DNA from: Betaproteobacteria bacterium
GTDB taxonomy: Bacteria > Pseudomonadota > Gammaproteobacteria > Burkholderiales > Rhodocyclaceae
Direction: 5' to 3'
Length of the DNA: 64,000 nucleotides
Assembly (NCBI GenBank): GCA_016703785.1
Contig: JADJBM010000004.1
Coordinates: forward strand, 1-64,000
In this document: positions 42,362 through 50,791 of the stretch, one piece after another
Position numbering within the stretch: the stretch's first letter is position 1
Layout of the letters: every line of letters starts with the position of its first letter
Program-made: the position numbers and the translations under genes
The notes under the pieces: generated by a model
What the model saw: only the letters and a program-made list of their open reading frames with translations
The model's database searches: none
Told to the model about the DNA's origin: nothing

Positions 42362-43341
42362 GTTCGATTGGACAGGGCGTCGGGGTTGAGCAGATTGGGC
42401 GGCGGCTGTCCGTTCAGCGCAGCGACCAGGTTCTCCGCCGCCAGGCGCGCCATCTTCAGGCGGGTAACGCGGCTCGCGCCGCCGATGTGCGGCGTGAGGA
42501 CAACGTTGTCCAGCTTGAGGTAGCCGGGGTGCAGGGCTGGTTCGTTCTCGAATACATCGACTGCCGCACCCGCAATGCCGCCGCGCGCGAGGCAGGCGAC
42601 CAAGGCGGCATCGTCGACGATGCCACCGCGCGCGATGTTGATGAGGTGCGCCGTCGGTTTCATCAGGGCCAGCTCGGCGGCGCCGATGCAGTGATGGTTC
42701 TCGGCGGAATAAGGCAGCATCAGGACGAGGTAATCCGATTCACGCAGTAACTCATCCTTGCTCACGTGGCGCGCCGCGCAGCGGGTTTCGATCTCCGGCG
42801 GCAGGCGCTTGCGGTTGTGATAGATGACCTGCATGTCGAAGCCGGCCGCGCGGCGGGCGACGGCCTGGCCGATGCGCCCCATGCCGAGGATGCCCAGCGT
42901 GGCATGGTGCACGTCGGGCCCGAGCCAGTCCATGAAGCGCCACCTCTGCCACTTGCCCTGGCGAATCCAGGCATCGCCCCGGGCGATCTGCCGCCCCGCC
43001 GCGAGGACGAGGGCGAAGGCCATGTCCGCGGTGGTGTCGTTGAGCACTTCCGGGGTATTGGTGACGAGGATGCCGACGCGCGTGCAGGCGGCGACATCGA
43101 TGTTGTTGTAGCCGACGCCGATGTTGCAGACGGCCTTGAGGTTCGGGCAGGCCGCGATGATGGCCTCGTCGATGCGGTCGCTGGCAAGGATCAGGGCGCC
43201 GTCCTTGCCGGCCAGCTTTTCAGCCAGCAGCGGCCCCTCGTAGAGGATGTCGTCCTGGTTGGATTCGACTTCGAAATGCTGCTCGAGGAAGGCGATGACT
43301 TCGCCGAAGATCTCGCGGCTGATGAAAATTTTCGGCTTCAT
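42358..43341 (-). CDS. D-2-hydroxyacid dehydrogenase (glyoxylate/hydroxypyruvate reductase-like)
   Basis: A 327-residue NAD(P)-dependent enzyme. It has the Rossmann motif GILGMGRIGQAVARRA (about residue 149), the catalytic Arg in NIARGGIVDD (about 237), Glu in FENEPALHPGY (about 267) and His in LTPHIGGAS (about 287). The cofactor region YHNRKRLPPE, with Asn-Arg-Lys in place of an acidic residue, suggests NADPH. It is embedded between the amidase/TRAP genes and an MFS gene and probably interconverts a 2-keto and 2-hydroxy acid delivered by those transporters. Confidence 0.93.
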   Translation of the reverse strand: MKPKIFISREIFGEVIAFLEQHFEVESNQDDILYEGPLLAEKLAGKDGALILASDRIDEAIIAACPNLKAVCNIGVGYNNIDVAACTRVGILVTNTPEVLNDTTADMAFALVLAAGRQIARGDAWIRQGKWQRWRFMDWLGPDVHHATLGILGMGRIGQAVARRAAGFDMQVIYHNRKRLPPEIETRCAARHVSKDELLRESDYLVLMLPYSAENHHCIGAAELALMKPTAHLINIARGGIVDDAALVACLARGGIAGAAVDVFENEPALHPGYLKLDNVVLTPHIGGASRVTRLKMARLAAENLVAALNGQPPPNLLNPDALSNRT

Positions 43342-43374
43342 CCCCGCATTCTAGGGTATTGCGAAGGAGGCCTG

Positions 43375-43542
43375 TCAGTCCTCGCGCTCCTTGAGGGACT
43401 GCCAGAAATCGACGGCCATCATGACGAGTCCGATCAGCACGACGATGGTCAGCGAGATCGACTTGATCTTGATCATGATGCTGCCGAGGAAACCCGCCAT
43501 CAGCAGCATGCCCACTATCCCGAATATCGCTTTCGCCTTCAT
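43375..43542 (-). CDS. Small two-helix membrane protein
   Basis: A 55-residue protein starting MKAKAIFGIVGMLLMAGFLG, with GGAGGAG upstream of the ATG at 43542. A longer reading to 43671 is antisense to the amidase end. Two hydrophobic helices (about 6-22 and 28-45) end in WQSLKERED. No family name is recognised. It sits in the operon between amidase and dehydrogenase with short gaps and may assist the TRAP system. Confidence 0.7.
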   Translation of the reverse strand: MKAKAIFGIVGMLLMAGFLGSIMIKIKSISLTIVVLIGLVMMAVDFWQSLKERED

Positions 43543-43564
43543 TGTCGTCTCCTCCGTTTCAGCG

Positions 43565-44902
43565 TCATTCAGCCGCGATCCGCTGCTCGAGCCAGCGCGC
43601 AGTGCGCAGCAGCCGCGCATCGTCGCCCCGCTTGCCGACAAGCTGAATGCCGATCGGCAGCCCGTTCTCACCGTGCAGCAGGGGCAGGCTGAGCGCCGGC
43701 AGGCCGCACAATGTCCACAAGGTGCAGAACACCGGGTCGCCGGTCGAGCCCAACCCGTGCGGCGCCGTGCCCGTCACGGCCGGCGTCAGAAGGGCGTCGA
43801 ACTCGTCGAACATCACGTTGAACGCATCGCCCAGCATTTGCGCGCGCGCCAGATCGCGGCGGTAATCGATGGCGAGCACCTGGCGGCCGCGTTCGATCTG
43901 CCGGCGCAGCGTGTCGGACAGCTGCTCGCGCCCCTGCTCGTATTCCTGCTCGAAGGACGAGGCCAGGTCCGCCTCCATGATGGTGCGGTGCCATTCAAGG
44001 GCGTCGCGCGCGTTGTCCGGCAGGTTGAAGGTCTCGACGCGATCGCCGAGGAGTTCCGCCAACTCGGCGAACCCCGCCTGCACATCGGGCGCAGCCTGGT
44101 CCCACATCGGCGTCGGCACGAAGGCGAATTTCGGCGGCAGCGGCGGTACAGTGCCCAGTGTTTGCACCAGCGGCGAATGCGGGATCGGCTGCGTGTCGGG
44201 ATCGTCTTCATGGTAGCCCGTCAGCGTTTCGGCCAGCAGCGCCGCGTCCTCGAGCGTGCGGCCGAACACGCCGACGTGGTCGAGCGGCCGCGACTGGGTG
44301 AGGATGCCGCTGCGCGGAATCTGCCCGTGCGTCGGCTTGAAACCGATTACACCGCAATACGACGCCGGCCGGATCACCGAGCCGTTTGTCTGGGTGCCGA
44401 TCGCCAGCGGCACCATGCCGGCGGCCACTGCGGCGGCCGAGCCGCTGGAGGAGCCGCCCGGCGTGTGCTCGAGGTTGTGCGGATTGCGCGTCTTGCCCGG
44501 CGCGTAGGTCGCCAGCTCGGTGGTCACCGTCTTGCCCATGATGACGGCGCCGGCCTGGCGCAGGCGGCTGACCACTGCCGCATCCCCGAGCGGAATGCGC
44601 CCGGCATGCAGCGGCGTGCCGTCGCCGGTCGGCATGCCGCGCACGTCGATGATGTCCTTGATGCCCACCGGGATGCCGTGCAGCGGCCCGATGGGGCGGC
44701 CCTCGCGGCGCCGGTCGTCGGCGCGGCAGGCCTGCTCGAGGGCGTGCTCGGCGTCAAAGAACGCCCAAGCCTGCACGCGCTCCTCCTCCTCGCGGATGCG
44801 CGCGATGCAGGCGCCGACGTACTCCTCGGCGCTGAGCGCACCCTCTTGAAGCAGCCGCGCCGCCTCGCTCGCGGCCAGCCAGTGCATATCCGTTCTCATC
44901 AT
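43565..44902 (-). CDS. Amidase-signature family hydrolase
   Basis: A 445-residue amidase. The catalytic Lys is in GIPVGIKDIIDVRG (about residue 82) and the Ser-cisSer-Gly-rich stretch is TPGGSSSGSAAAVAAGMVP (about 150-170), with the nucleophilic Ser in GTQTNGSVIRPASYCGV. All triad elements are present, so it should hydrolyse a carboxamide to acid and ammonia. It directly follows dctM (two-base overlap/gap region) in a TRAP operon, suggesting that the transporter imports an amide or that the released acid is the transported type. Confidence 0.93.
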   Translation of the reverse strand: MMRTDMHWLAASEAARLLQEGALSAEEYVGACIARIREEEERVQAWAFFDAEHALEQACRADDRRREGRPIGPLHGIPVGIKDIIDVRGMPTGDGTPLHAGRIPLGDAAVVSRLRQAGAVIMGKTVTTELATYAPGKTRNPHNLEHTPGGSSSGSAAAVAAGMVPLAIGTQTNGSVIRPASYCGVIGFKPTHGQIPRSGILTQSRPLDHVGVFGRTLEDAALLAETLTGYHEDDPDTQPIPHSPLVQTLGTVPPLPPKFAFVPTPMWDQAAPDVQAGFAELAELLGDRVETFNLPDNARDALEWHRTIMEADLASSFEQEYEQGREQLSDTLRRQIERGRQVLAIDYRRDLARAQMLGDAFNVMFDEFDALLTPAVTGTAPHGLGSTGDPVFCTLWTLCGLPALSLPLLHGENGLPIGIQLVGKRGDDARLLRTARWLEQRIAAE

Positions 44903-44903
44903 G

Positions 44904-46250
44904 TCAGTTTCCGTACAGCTGGTCGGGCAGCCAGGTCACCAGCTGCGGGAAGACATACACCAGGGCCATGGCCACGAACACCATGCTGAGGAACGGCAGG
45001 CAGCCCTTGAAGATCGTCATCAGCTGGATGTGCGGCGGGGCGACCCCTTTGAGGTAATACGCCGACATCGCCATCGGCGGCGTCAGGAACGAGGTCTGCA
45101 GGTTGAGCGCGACCAGGATGCCGAAGAAGATCGGATCGATGTTGAAGTGCGGCAGCAGCGGCAGGAAGATCGGCACGAAGATGATGATGATCTCGCTCCA
45201 TTCGAGCGGCCAGCCGAGCAGGAAGATGATCGCCTGGGAGAGGATCAGGAAGGTGACCGGGTTGAGGTCGAGGCTCAGCACGAAGTCCTTGATGAGGCCC
45301 TCGCCGCCCAGGTAGGAAAACACCGAGGAGAAGGTCCACGAGCCGACGAAGAGGAAGCACACCATGGCCGAGGTGCGCGCCGTCAGGAAGACCGCCTCCT
45401 TCAGGCGTCCCCAGGTCAGCGAGCGATACGCCGCCGCCAGCAGCAGGCCGCCCATCGAGCCGATCGCCGCCGCCTCGGTCGGCGTCGCCAGGCCGAAGAG
45501 GATCGCGCCGAGCACCGACAGGATGAGGAAGGCGAGCGGAAAGAATGCCGTCAGCAGCATCCACACCACTTGCCAGAATGGCAGGGTGGCCTCGGACTTG
45601 GGCAGCTTGGGCCTCAGCGACGGATTCATCACCGCGCGCGTCACCACGTAGACCATGTACAGGCCGGCCAGCAGCATCCCGGGGATCATTGCCGCGGCAT
45701 AGAGCTTGACCACCGAGACCGCCGAGGTGGCGCCGTAGACGATCAGCATGATCGAAGGCGGGATGAGGATGCCGAGCGTGCCCCCGGCGCAGATGACGCC
45801 GGTGGAGATCTTCTGGTCGTAGTTGGCCTTGATCATGGCCGGCAGGGCCAGCAGGCCCATCAGGGTCACCACGGCGCCGACGATACCGGTCGCCGTCGCG
45901 AACAGCGCACAGGTGATCAGCGCGGCCACCGCCATCGAGCCGGGGATGGCGCGCATGGAAATCTGCAGGCTGTGGAACAGCCGGTCGAGGATGTTCGCCC
46001 GTTCGATGACGTAGCCCATGAACAAAAACAGCGGCACCGCCACCAGCACGTCGTTGTTCATGACGCTGAAGGTGTTCTGCGTGAACAGGTAGAACACGCG
46101 ATTGTCGAAGAAAGCCTGGTCGGGCCGGAAATAGGCGTAGTAGCCGAATCCGACACCCATCGCCATCAGGGTGAAGGCGATGGGAAACCCGAGCAGGATG
46201 ATGAAGATGAACAGGCCCATCATCATCAGGGCGACTTGCGGATCGCTCAT
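44904..46250 (-). CDS. dctM: TRAP transporter large permease DctM
   Basis: A 448-residue membrane protein starting MSDPQVALMMMGLFIFIILL at 46250, overlapping the dctQ stop by four bases. About 12 TM helices are visible. DctM signatures include GFPIAFTLMAMGVGFGYYAY, TGVICAGGTLGILIPPSIML and SAMVCFLFVGSWTFSSV. It forms the sodium-driven channel of the TRAP system with DctQ and DctP. The frame continues upstream to 46376, but the overlap supports the later start. Confidence 0.96.
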   Translation of the reverse strand: MSDPQVALMMMGLFIFIILLGFPIAFTLMAMGVGFGYYAYFRPDQAFFDNRVFYLFTQNTFSVMNNDVLVAVPLFLFMGYVIERANILDRLFHSLQISMRAIPGSMAVAALITCALFATATGIVGAVVTLMGLLALPAMIKANYDQKISTGVICAGGTLGILIPPSIMLIVYGATSAVSVVKLYAAAMIPGMLLAGLYMVYVVTRAVMNPSLRPKLPKSEATLPFWQVVWMLLTAFFPLAFLILSVLGAILFGLATPTEAAAIGSMGGLLLAAAYRSLTWGRLKEAVFLTARTSAMVCFLFVGSWTFSSVFSYLGGEGLIKDFVLSLDLNPVTFLILSQAIIFLLGWPLEWSEIIIIFVPIFLPLLPHFNIDPIFFGILVALNLQTSFLTPPMAMSAYYLKGVAPPHIQLMTIFKGCLPFLSMVFVAMALVYVFPQLVTWLPDQLYGN

Positions 46251-46858
46251 CGCGCACCCCCCCCGGCCGCCGGTTCGTGATGGGCGCGCGCCTCGTCCTC
46301 GCGCTGGTGCATCAGCGCGGTTTCCATCTCCTCGACGTCGTGCAGCCGCTGCGGCCACTTGCCCGTCTTCAGGCACAGCACGCAGCGCAGCACTTCGGCG
46401 ATGCCCTGCAGGGTGAGCAATACGCCGGCAACCGGGATCAGCATCTTCAGCGGCCAGATCGGCACGCCGATCGGGCTGTTGACGCTGACCTCCTGGATGC
46501 GGAAGGCGTCATGGCCGTAGCCCCAGCCGGAGATCATCAGGGCCAGGACGCCGGGAAAGAAGAACAGGAAATACAGCACCAGCTCGATGCCGGCCTGGAC
46601 GCGCTCGGGCCACAGCCGGTAGATCACGTCGCCGCGCACGTGGCCGTTGCGGGACAGCGTGTACGCCCCCGCCATGATGAACAGCGCGCCGTACATGATA
46701 TAGCTCAGGTCGAAGGCCCAGCTGGTCGGATCGTTGAGGACGTAGCGCACGAAGACTTCGTAGCTGGTGCCGAAGGTGAGGATGATGATGCACCAGGCGA
46801 AGGCGTGCCCGACCGACTTGTTCAACTGGTCGATGCCATAGATGAGGCGGTTGATCAT
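46247..46858 (-). CDS. dctQ: TRAP transporter small permease DctQ
   Basis: A 203-residue four-helix membrane protein, MINRLIYGIDQLNKSVGHAF, with the typical TSYEVFVRYVLNDPTSWAFD segment conserved in DctQ. Its C-terminus is longer and more charged than usual, with REDEARAHHEPAAGGGAR. It lies between dctP and dctM; a terminator hairpin precedes it. Confidence 0.95.
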   Translation of the reverse strand: MINRLIYGIDQLNKSVGHAFAWCIIILTFGTSYEVFVRYVLNDPTSWAFDLSYIMYGALFIMAGAYTLSRNGHVRGDVIYRLWPERVQAGIELVLYFLFFFPGVLALMISGWGYGHDAFRIQEVSVNSPIGVPIWPLKMLIPVAGVLLTLQGIAEVLRCVLCLKTGKWPQRLHDVEEMETALMHQREDEARAHHEPAAGGGAR

Positions 46859-46881
46859 TGCATGTCCCCGTCGGGGTAACC

Positions 46882-46918
46882 AAAAAAGAGCGGGGCAGCG
46901 TTCAGCCGCCCCGCTCTC
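46882..46918 (-). terminator. Intra-operon terminator between dctP and dctQ
   Basis: On the minus strand GAGCGGGGCGGC-loop-GCTGCCCCGCTC is followed by TTTTTT, 31 bases past the dctP stop. It probably allows partial readthrough so that the binding protein is made in excess over the permeases. Confidence 0.8.
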
Positions 46919-46948
46919 ATTAGGGAACTTCTATAAAACGCCCCTGGA

Positions 46949-48163
46949 TCAGAAGCCCAGCTTGCCGAAGATGTGCTCGTAGCCGAGCTTGTAGTCGGCG
47001 TCGTTGAGGAACCAGTACTTGGCCACCCGTTTCGCCCAGGAACGCTGGCTCTCGACCACCTTCTTGAAGAACGGGTCCTCGTCGGACAGCCGCTTGCTGA
47101 CGACGTCCCAGGCCTTGAGCTGCGCCTCGAATATGGACTTGGGCGTGCGAATCACGTTCACCTTGTGCACGGTCTGCAATTCCTCGAGATCCCTCGAGTA
47201 GTTGTCCATCGCCGTCCACCAGTTCGACGCCGAGGCCGCCTCGACCCCGTAGCGCAGGATGGCCTGCAGGTCCTTCGGGATTTCGTCGTGCTTCTTGCGG
47301 TTGAAGACGATCTCGAAAAATTCCATCGCCTGGTGGTAGCTGCCCATCATGTAGTTCTTCGCCACGTCCTGGGCACCGAAGCGCTTGTCCGAGGTCGGGT
47401 TGTTGAACTCGAAGGCATCGATCACGCCGCGCTCCATGGCCGGTACGATTTCGCCACCGGGCAGCTGCGTCACTTTCAGCCCCATCTCCTGCATGAGGTC
47501 GGCAGCAAGGCCGACGGTGCGGTACTTCAGCCCGACCATGTCGGCCGCGCTCTTGACCGGCTTCTTGAACCAGCCCAGCGGCTGGGTCGGCATCGGCATG
47601 CAGAAGTAGCCGACGATATCCAGCTCGAGCTTCTTCAGCAGCTCGTTGTAGAGCTCGAGGCCGCCGCCGCGGTAGATCCATGCCAGCGTCTGCTGGGCGT
47701 CGCAGCCATTGATCGGGCCCGAGCCGAACAGGGACGCCACCTTGCTCTTGCCGTACCAGTAGACCGGCACATGGTGGCCGGCGTCGAGCACGCCCTTGTT
47801 CACCGCGTCCATCACCTCGAAGGGCTTGACCACCGAGCCGGCGACGAGATAGTCGATGCGCAGGCGGCCGCCGGACATCTCATTGACGCGCTTGACGTAT
47901 TCCTCGGCCATCTCGTTGAAGATGTCCTTCGGACCCCAGGCGCCCTGCATTTTCAGGACGATGGTCGATGGCTTGACGGCGACGGCCGGCGCCGCCGGTG
48001 CTGCCGGCATGGCCGGCTTTGCTTCTTCCTTCTTGCCGCAGGCCGCCAAAGTGGCGACTGCCGCCACCCCGCCGGCAGCGGTCAGGAACTTGCGGCGGGT
48101 CGTGCCCTTGTCATCCTTGATGGCCTTGGGCGCGGGAACGGAAATGCCCTCCTCGTCTTTCAT
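46949..48163 (-). CDS. dctP: TRAP transporter solute-binding protein DctP (TakP-like)
   Basis: A 404-residue periplasmic receptor. The N-terminus carries a twin-arginine motif, TTRRKFLTAAGG, and a lipobox LAAC, so it is a likely Tat-exported lipoprotein. Conserved TRAP receptor segments follow: KSAADMVGLKYRTVG with the substrate-binding Arg, GEIVPAMERGVIDAFEFNNP and GSYHQAMEFFE. These resemble the alpha-keto-acid/monocarboxylate branch represented by TakP. An FNR-type box lies 140 bases upstream. Confidence 0.92.
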   Translation of the reverse strand: MKDEEGISVPAPKAIKDDKGTTRRKFLTAAGGVAAVATLAACGKKEEAKPAMPAAPAAPAVAVKPSTIVLKMQGAWGPKDIFNEMAEEYVKRVNEMSGGRLRIDYLVAGSVVKPFEVMDAVNKGVLDAGHHVPVYWYGKSKVASLFGSGPINGCDAQQTLAWIYRGGGLELYNELLKKLELDIVGYFCMPMPTQPLGWFKKPVKSAADMVGLKYRTVGLAADLMQEMGLKVTQLPGGEIVPAMERGVIDAFEFNNPTSDKRFGAQDVAKNYMMGSYHQAMEFFEIVFNRKKHDEIPKDLQAILRYGVEAASASNWWTAMDNYSRDLEELQTVHKVNVIRTPKSIFEAQLKAWDVVSKRLSDEDPFFKKVVESQRSWAKRVAKYWFLNDADYKLGYEHIFGKLGF

Positions 48164-48302
48164 TGCTCTCTCCTCCTGTGGTGGTGTTGTTGACAGCCTG
48201 ATGGGAACCCAACTGCTGCCACTGCTTGTCTCACGAATGTCCGGCCATGACGCCCGGATTGCGAGATATTTTGTTGCTTATTGTTTGATCCTAAACTTTC
48301 AC

Positions 48303-48316
48303 TTGATCGAAATCAA
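48303..48316. promoter_or_regulatory. FNR/Dnr-type box upstream of dctP
   Basis: TTGATCGAAATCAA is a perfect TTGAT-N4-ATCAA palindrome. A CAATAA lies about 30 bases downstream on the minus strand, consistent with activation from -41.5 of the TRAP operon. The window also encodes a Crp/Fnr protein nearby. Confidence 0.75.
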
Positions 48317-48329
48317 GTAAAGGTTTTCC

Positions 48330-48881
48330 CTACCCCGGCGCGTCCGCATCGTCCATGAGCAGCATGTCCGGCATTGCCGCGGCGGCGCCGGCGCGCCCGA
48401 TTTCGGCCATGTGACGCCGCAGCTCGTCCGCTCCCATGTCCTCGAAGGACAGGCTGAGGAACATCAGGATACGTTCGGCCAGCAGGGAATAAGCCTTCAT
48501 GAAGTCGGCCCGGATGACGGCAGCGTCGCCGGAGGTGGCGGCCGGATCGTCGACACCCCAGTGCGCCGTGAGCGGCACGCCCGGCCAGACCGGGCAGGAT
48601 TCGCCCGCCGCATTGCCGCATACCGTCACCACCAGATCGAGCGGCGGCGCCTCCGGCCCGGCGAATTCGTCCCAACTCTTGCTGCGCAGGCCGGCGGTGT
48701 CCAGGCCCTGCGCTTCGAGCAGTTCGAGCGCATGCGGATTGACTCTGCCGACTGGCCGGCTGCCGGCGGAAAAGGCGCGCACGCGCCCGCTGCCCAATGC
48801 ATTGAACAGCGCCTCGGCAAGGATGCTGCGGGCCGAGTTGCCGGTGCACAGAATGAGGATGTTCCAGGGGTGCGTACTCAT
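48330..48881 (-). CDS. Low-molecular-weight phosphatase / arsenate reductase-like protein
   Basis: A 183-residue LMW-PTP-fold protein. The active-site loop is ILCTGNSARSILAEAL (C-T-G-N-S-A-R-S), with KSWDEFAGPEAPPLDLVVTV and VCGNAAGESCPVWPG containing the second and third cysteines of thioredoxin-coupled ArsC enzymes. It is about 20 residues longer than average at the C-terminus (AAAAMPDMLLMDDADAPG). A true ArsC lies in the ars operon at 62838. Here the neighbours are redox and nitrogen-oxide genes, so the physiological role is uncertain. Confidence 0.85.
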   Translation of the reverse strand: MSTHPWNILILCTGNSARSILAEALFNALGSGRVRAFSAGSRPVGRVNPHALELLEAQGLDTAGLRSKSWDEFAGPEAPPLDLVVTVCGNAAGESCPVWPGVPLTAHWGVDDPAATSGDAAVIRADFMKAYSLLAERILMFLSLSFEDMGADELRRHMAEIGRAGAAAAMPDMLLMDDADAPG

Positions 48882-48897
48882 AAGCCATCCACAATAA

Positions 48898-49000
48898 TTC
48901 CCCCCTTTGCAAAAGGGGGGCGAGGGGGGATTTTAAAGCCGCCGGCAACTCGAAACCGCCGTTAAATCCCCCCAACCCCCCTTTTGCAAAGGGGGGCTTA
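48898..49000. repeat. Long inverted repeat element (CCCCCCTTTGC/GCAAAAGGGGGG ends)
   Basis: About 38-base near-identical inverted ends, each itself containing CCCCCTTT-GCAAAAGGGGG, flank a short core. The element fills the whole gap between the LMW-PTP gene and the Crp/Fnr gene. It looks like a miniature mobile element or nested hairpins acting as a bidirectional terminator. Confidence 0.75.
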
Positions 49001-49004
49001 ATGA

Positions 49005-49628
49005 TCATAAACGCTGGTGCAGCGCAATGCGCGTGCCGTCGACAGTGATCGTGCCCGCCGCCTGCAAGCGGGCCAGTGTTCGATACAGCGCTTCGTGCGT
49101 CAGGCCGAGTTCGGATGCCCAGGCCTTGCGCGACTGGGCGAGGGTCAGCGTTCCCGCCGTTCCCTCGGATTCGATGGCGTGCAGGATGCGCGCGCCGGCG
49201 CCATGCAGGCTGAGGCGCTCGCAGCGCGCGCGCAACTGGCGCACTTCGCGCGCCAGTTGCGCCATCCACGCGTCGCGGAATGCCGGGGCGCCGTTCAGGG
49301 CCTCGCGGAAAGCCGCTTTCGGGAAACCCAGCAGGCGACTCTCCACGACAGCCACGGCATCGCAGTGATAGGTCCTGGCTTCCAGGCTGGCTTCGGCGAA
49401 GAAGCCGCCCCGGCTGCGCTGCAGAATGGTTTCTGCGCCATCGCGCGAACGCCGCAACAGGCGCACTTCTCCGTCGAGTACGTGGTACATCGCCTGCGGC
49501 CGGTCGCCCTGGCGGAAGACGGTCTCGCCGGCGGCGAAATCTTGCACTCGGCCAGCATCGCGCAGTCCTTGCGGACAATGGACCAGGGCGGGGAGGTCGG
49601 CGGCAAGGGTGGTCCAGTTGGCAGTCAT
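49005..49628 (-). CDS. Crp/Fnr-family regulator (Dnr/Nnr-like)
   Basis: A 207-residue transcription factor with an N-terminal cyclic-nucleotide-binding-type beta barrel (FAAGETVFRQGDRPQAMYHV, then GEVRLLRR), a long dimer helix (MAQLAREVRQLRARCERLSL) and a C-terminal HTH (SRKAWASELGLTHEALYRTL). It lacks the FNR N-terminal cysteine cluster, so it is more likely a heme/NO-type or ligand sensor. A TGAT-N4-ATCA box directly before its ATG suggests autoregulation. It is divergent from a cytochrome c' gene. Confidence 0.88.
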   Translation of the reverse strand: MTANWTTLAADLPALVHCPQGLRDAGRVQDFAAGETVFRQGDRPQAMYHVLDGEVRLLRRSRDGAETILQRSRGGFFAEASLEARTYHCDAVAVVESRLLGFPKAAFREALNGAPAFRDAWMAQLAREVRQLRARCERLSLHGAGARILHAIESEGTAGTLTLAQSRKAWASELGLTHEALYRTLARLQAAGTITVDGTRIALHQRL

Positions 49629-49642
49629 ATGATTCGGATCAT
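49629..49642. promoter_or_regulatory. FNR/Dnr-type box between the regulator and cytochrome c' genes
   Basis: ATGAT-TCGG-ATCAT, a perfect palindromic pair of half-sites touching the regulator start codon. Measured toward the cytochrome c' gene, its centre lies about 41-43 bases from a start predicted by TACCCT at 49667-49672. This is the class II activation distance. It could repress the regulator and activate the cytochrome. Confidence 0.7.
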
Positions 49643-49698
49643 AACGCAGGCATGCCTGGTCGTCCTACCCTGCGAGCTGACGAATGGGAGGAGACTTC

Positions 49699-50205
49699 AT
49701 GAAACACGCGTTGAACTTCGCTCTGGCAACAGGCATCGCCCTGGCTGCGGCGCACGCCGTGGCCCAGCAACACGATCCCGCCATGCACATGCAGCATCAG
49801 GCACAGGCCGCAAAAACCGCAAAGGCGGCGCCGAAGGACATCCGCCAGGCCGTCAAATTCCCGAAGGTCTTGCGCGAACACACACTGGCCAACATGCGCG
49901 ACCATTTGCTGGCATTGCAAGAGATCCAGGAGGCGCTGGCGAAGCAGGAGTACGACAAGGCGGGCGACATTGCCGAACATCGCCTGGGCATGAGTTCGCT
50001 CGCCTTGCATGGCGCACACGACGTGGCGAAATACATGCCGAAGGGCATGCAGGAGGCGGGGACCGCCATGCACCGCCATGCCAGCCGCTTCGCCGTCGCG
50101 GCGAAGGACGCCGGCGCCACCGGCGACGTCAGGCCGGCACTGGCTGCGCTGGCTGCAACGACCGCGCAGTGCGTGGCCTGCCACGCCGGCTACCGCGTTC
50201 AGTAA
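49699..50205 (+). CDS. Cytochrome c'-like periplasmic heme protein
   Basis: A 168-residue protein with GGAGGAG before the ATG at 49699 and a signal peptide (MKHALNFALATGIALAAAHA). The mature part is all-helical, with a His/Met-rich start (HDPAMHMQHQ), and ends with the heme-binding CVACHAGYRVQ, the C-terminal CxxCH arrangement of the cytochrome c' four-helix bundle. Members bind NO, and the Dnr-type box upstream supports a role in nitrogen-oxide stress. The His/Met-rich N-terminus could bind metal. Confidence 0.82.
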   Translation: MKHALNFALATGIALAAAHAVAQQHDPAMHMQHQAQAAKTAKAAPKDIRQAVKFPKVLREHTLANMRDHLLALQEIQEALAKQEYDKAGDIAEHRLGMSSLALHGAHDVAKYMPKGMQEAGTAMHRHASRFAVAAKDAGATGDVRPALAALAATTAQCVACHAGYRVQ

Positions 50206-50206
50206 A

Positions 50207-50707
50207 TCAGAACTCCAGCGCGTCTTTGATGGCCGCGATGCCGGCCATGGCGCACTTGTCGTCGAGGTCGGCGGCCGGCGCACCGGAGACGCCGATGCCG
50301 CCGAGGATGCTGCCGCCAGCCTCGATCGGCATGCCGCCGCCGAGCGCCACGACGTTGGGCAGGTTGCGCAAGCCGCTGGACGGCTTGCCCGGCTGGCTGA
50401 TCTCTGCGATGCCGGTGGTGTTGCTGCGGAAGCTGACCGCCGTCCACGCCTTGCCGATGGCGGTCTTCGGCGTGTGCGCGCCGGCGTAGCGATCGCGCAG
50501 CATGACCTGAGCCAGGCCGGAGCGGTCGACCACCGCCACCGCCACCTGATAGCCGCTGTCGCGGCAGGACTTCAGCGCCGCCTGGGCAACCTTGAGTGCC
50601 GACTCGGGAGTCAGCGTGCGGGTATTGTAGGTGGCCTCCTGCGCGGCGGCGGTCCCCGCTGCAAGTGCAAGAACCAGTGCGGTGCCAATTACTGTTGAGC
50701 GTGTCAT
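50207..50707 (-). CDS. GlcG/HbpS-family secreted protein
   Basis: A 166-residue protein; the ATG at 50707 follows GAGGGGA and starts a signal peptide (MTRSTVIGTALVLALAAGTA). The GlcG/HbpS domain shows QVAVAVVDRSGLAQVMLRD, HTPKTAIGKAWTAVSF and ALGGGMPIEAGGSILGGIGV. Relatives bind heme or corrinoids or have unknown roles near glycolate genes. It is convergent with the cytochrome c' gene and ends one base from it. Confidence 0.88.
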   Translation of the reverse strand: MTRSTVIGTALVLALAAGTAAAQEATYNTRTLTPESALKVAQAALKSCRDSGYQVAVAVVDRSGLAQVMLRDRYAGAHTPKTAIGKAWTAVSFRSNTTGIAEISQPGKPSSGLRNLPNVVALGGGMPIEAGGSILGGIGVSGAPAADLDDKCAMAGIAAIKDALEF

Positions 50708-50791
50708 GTTTCCCCTCCTCGTCGAATATCGGTAGACGCGGGATGTGCTCCATTTAATCCCGAACGGCAGCTTCATTTCTTGCCTTTTTAG

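Noticed and set aside
48898..49000. Complete insertion sequence
   Set aside because: The inverted ends enclose no transposase frame, so it is at most a miniature element or nested hairpin.
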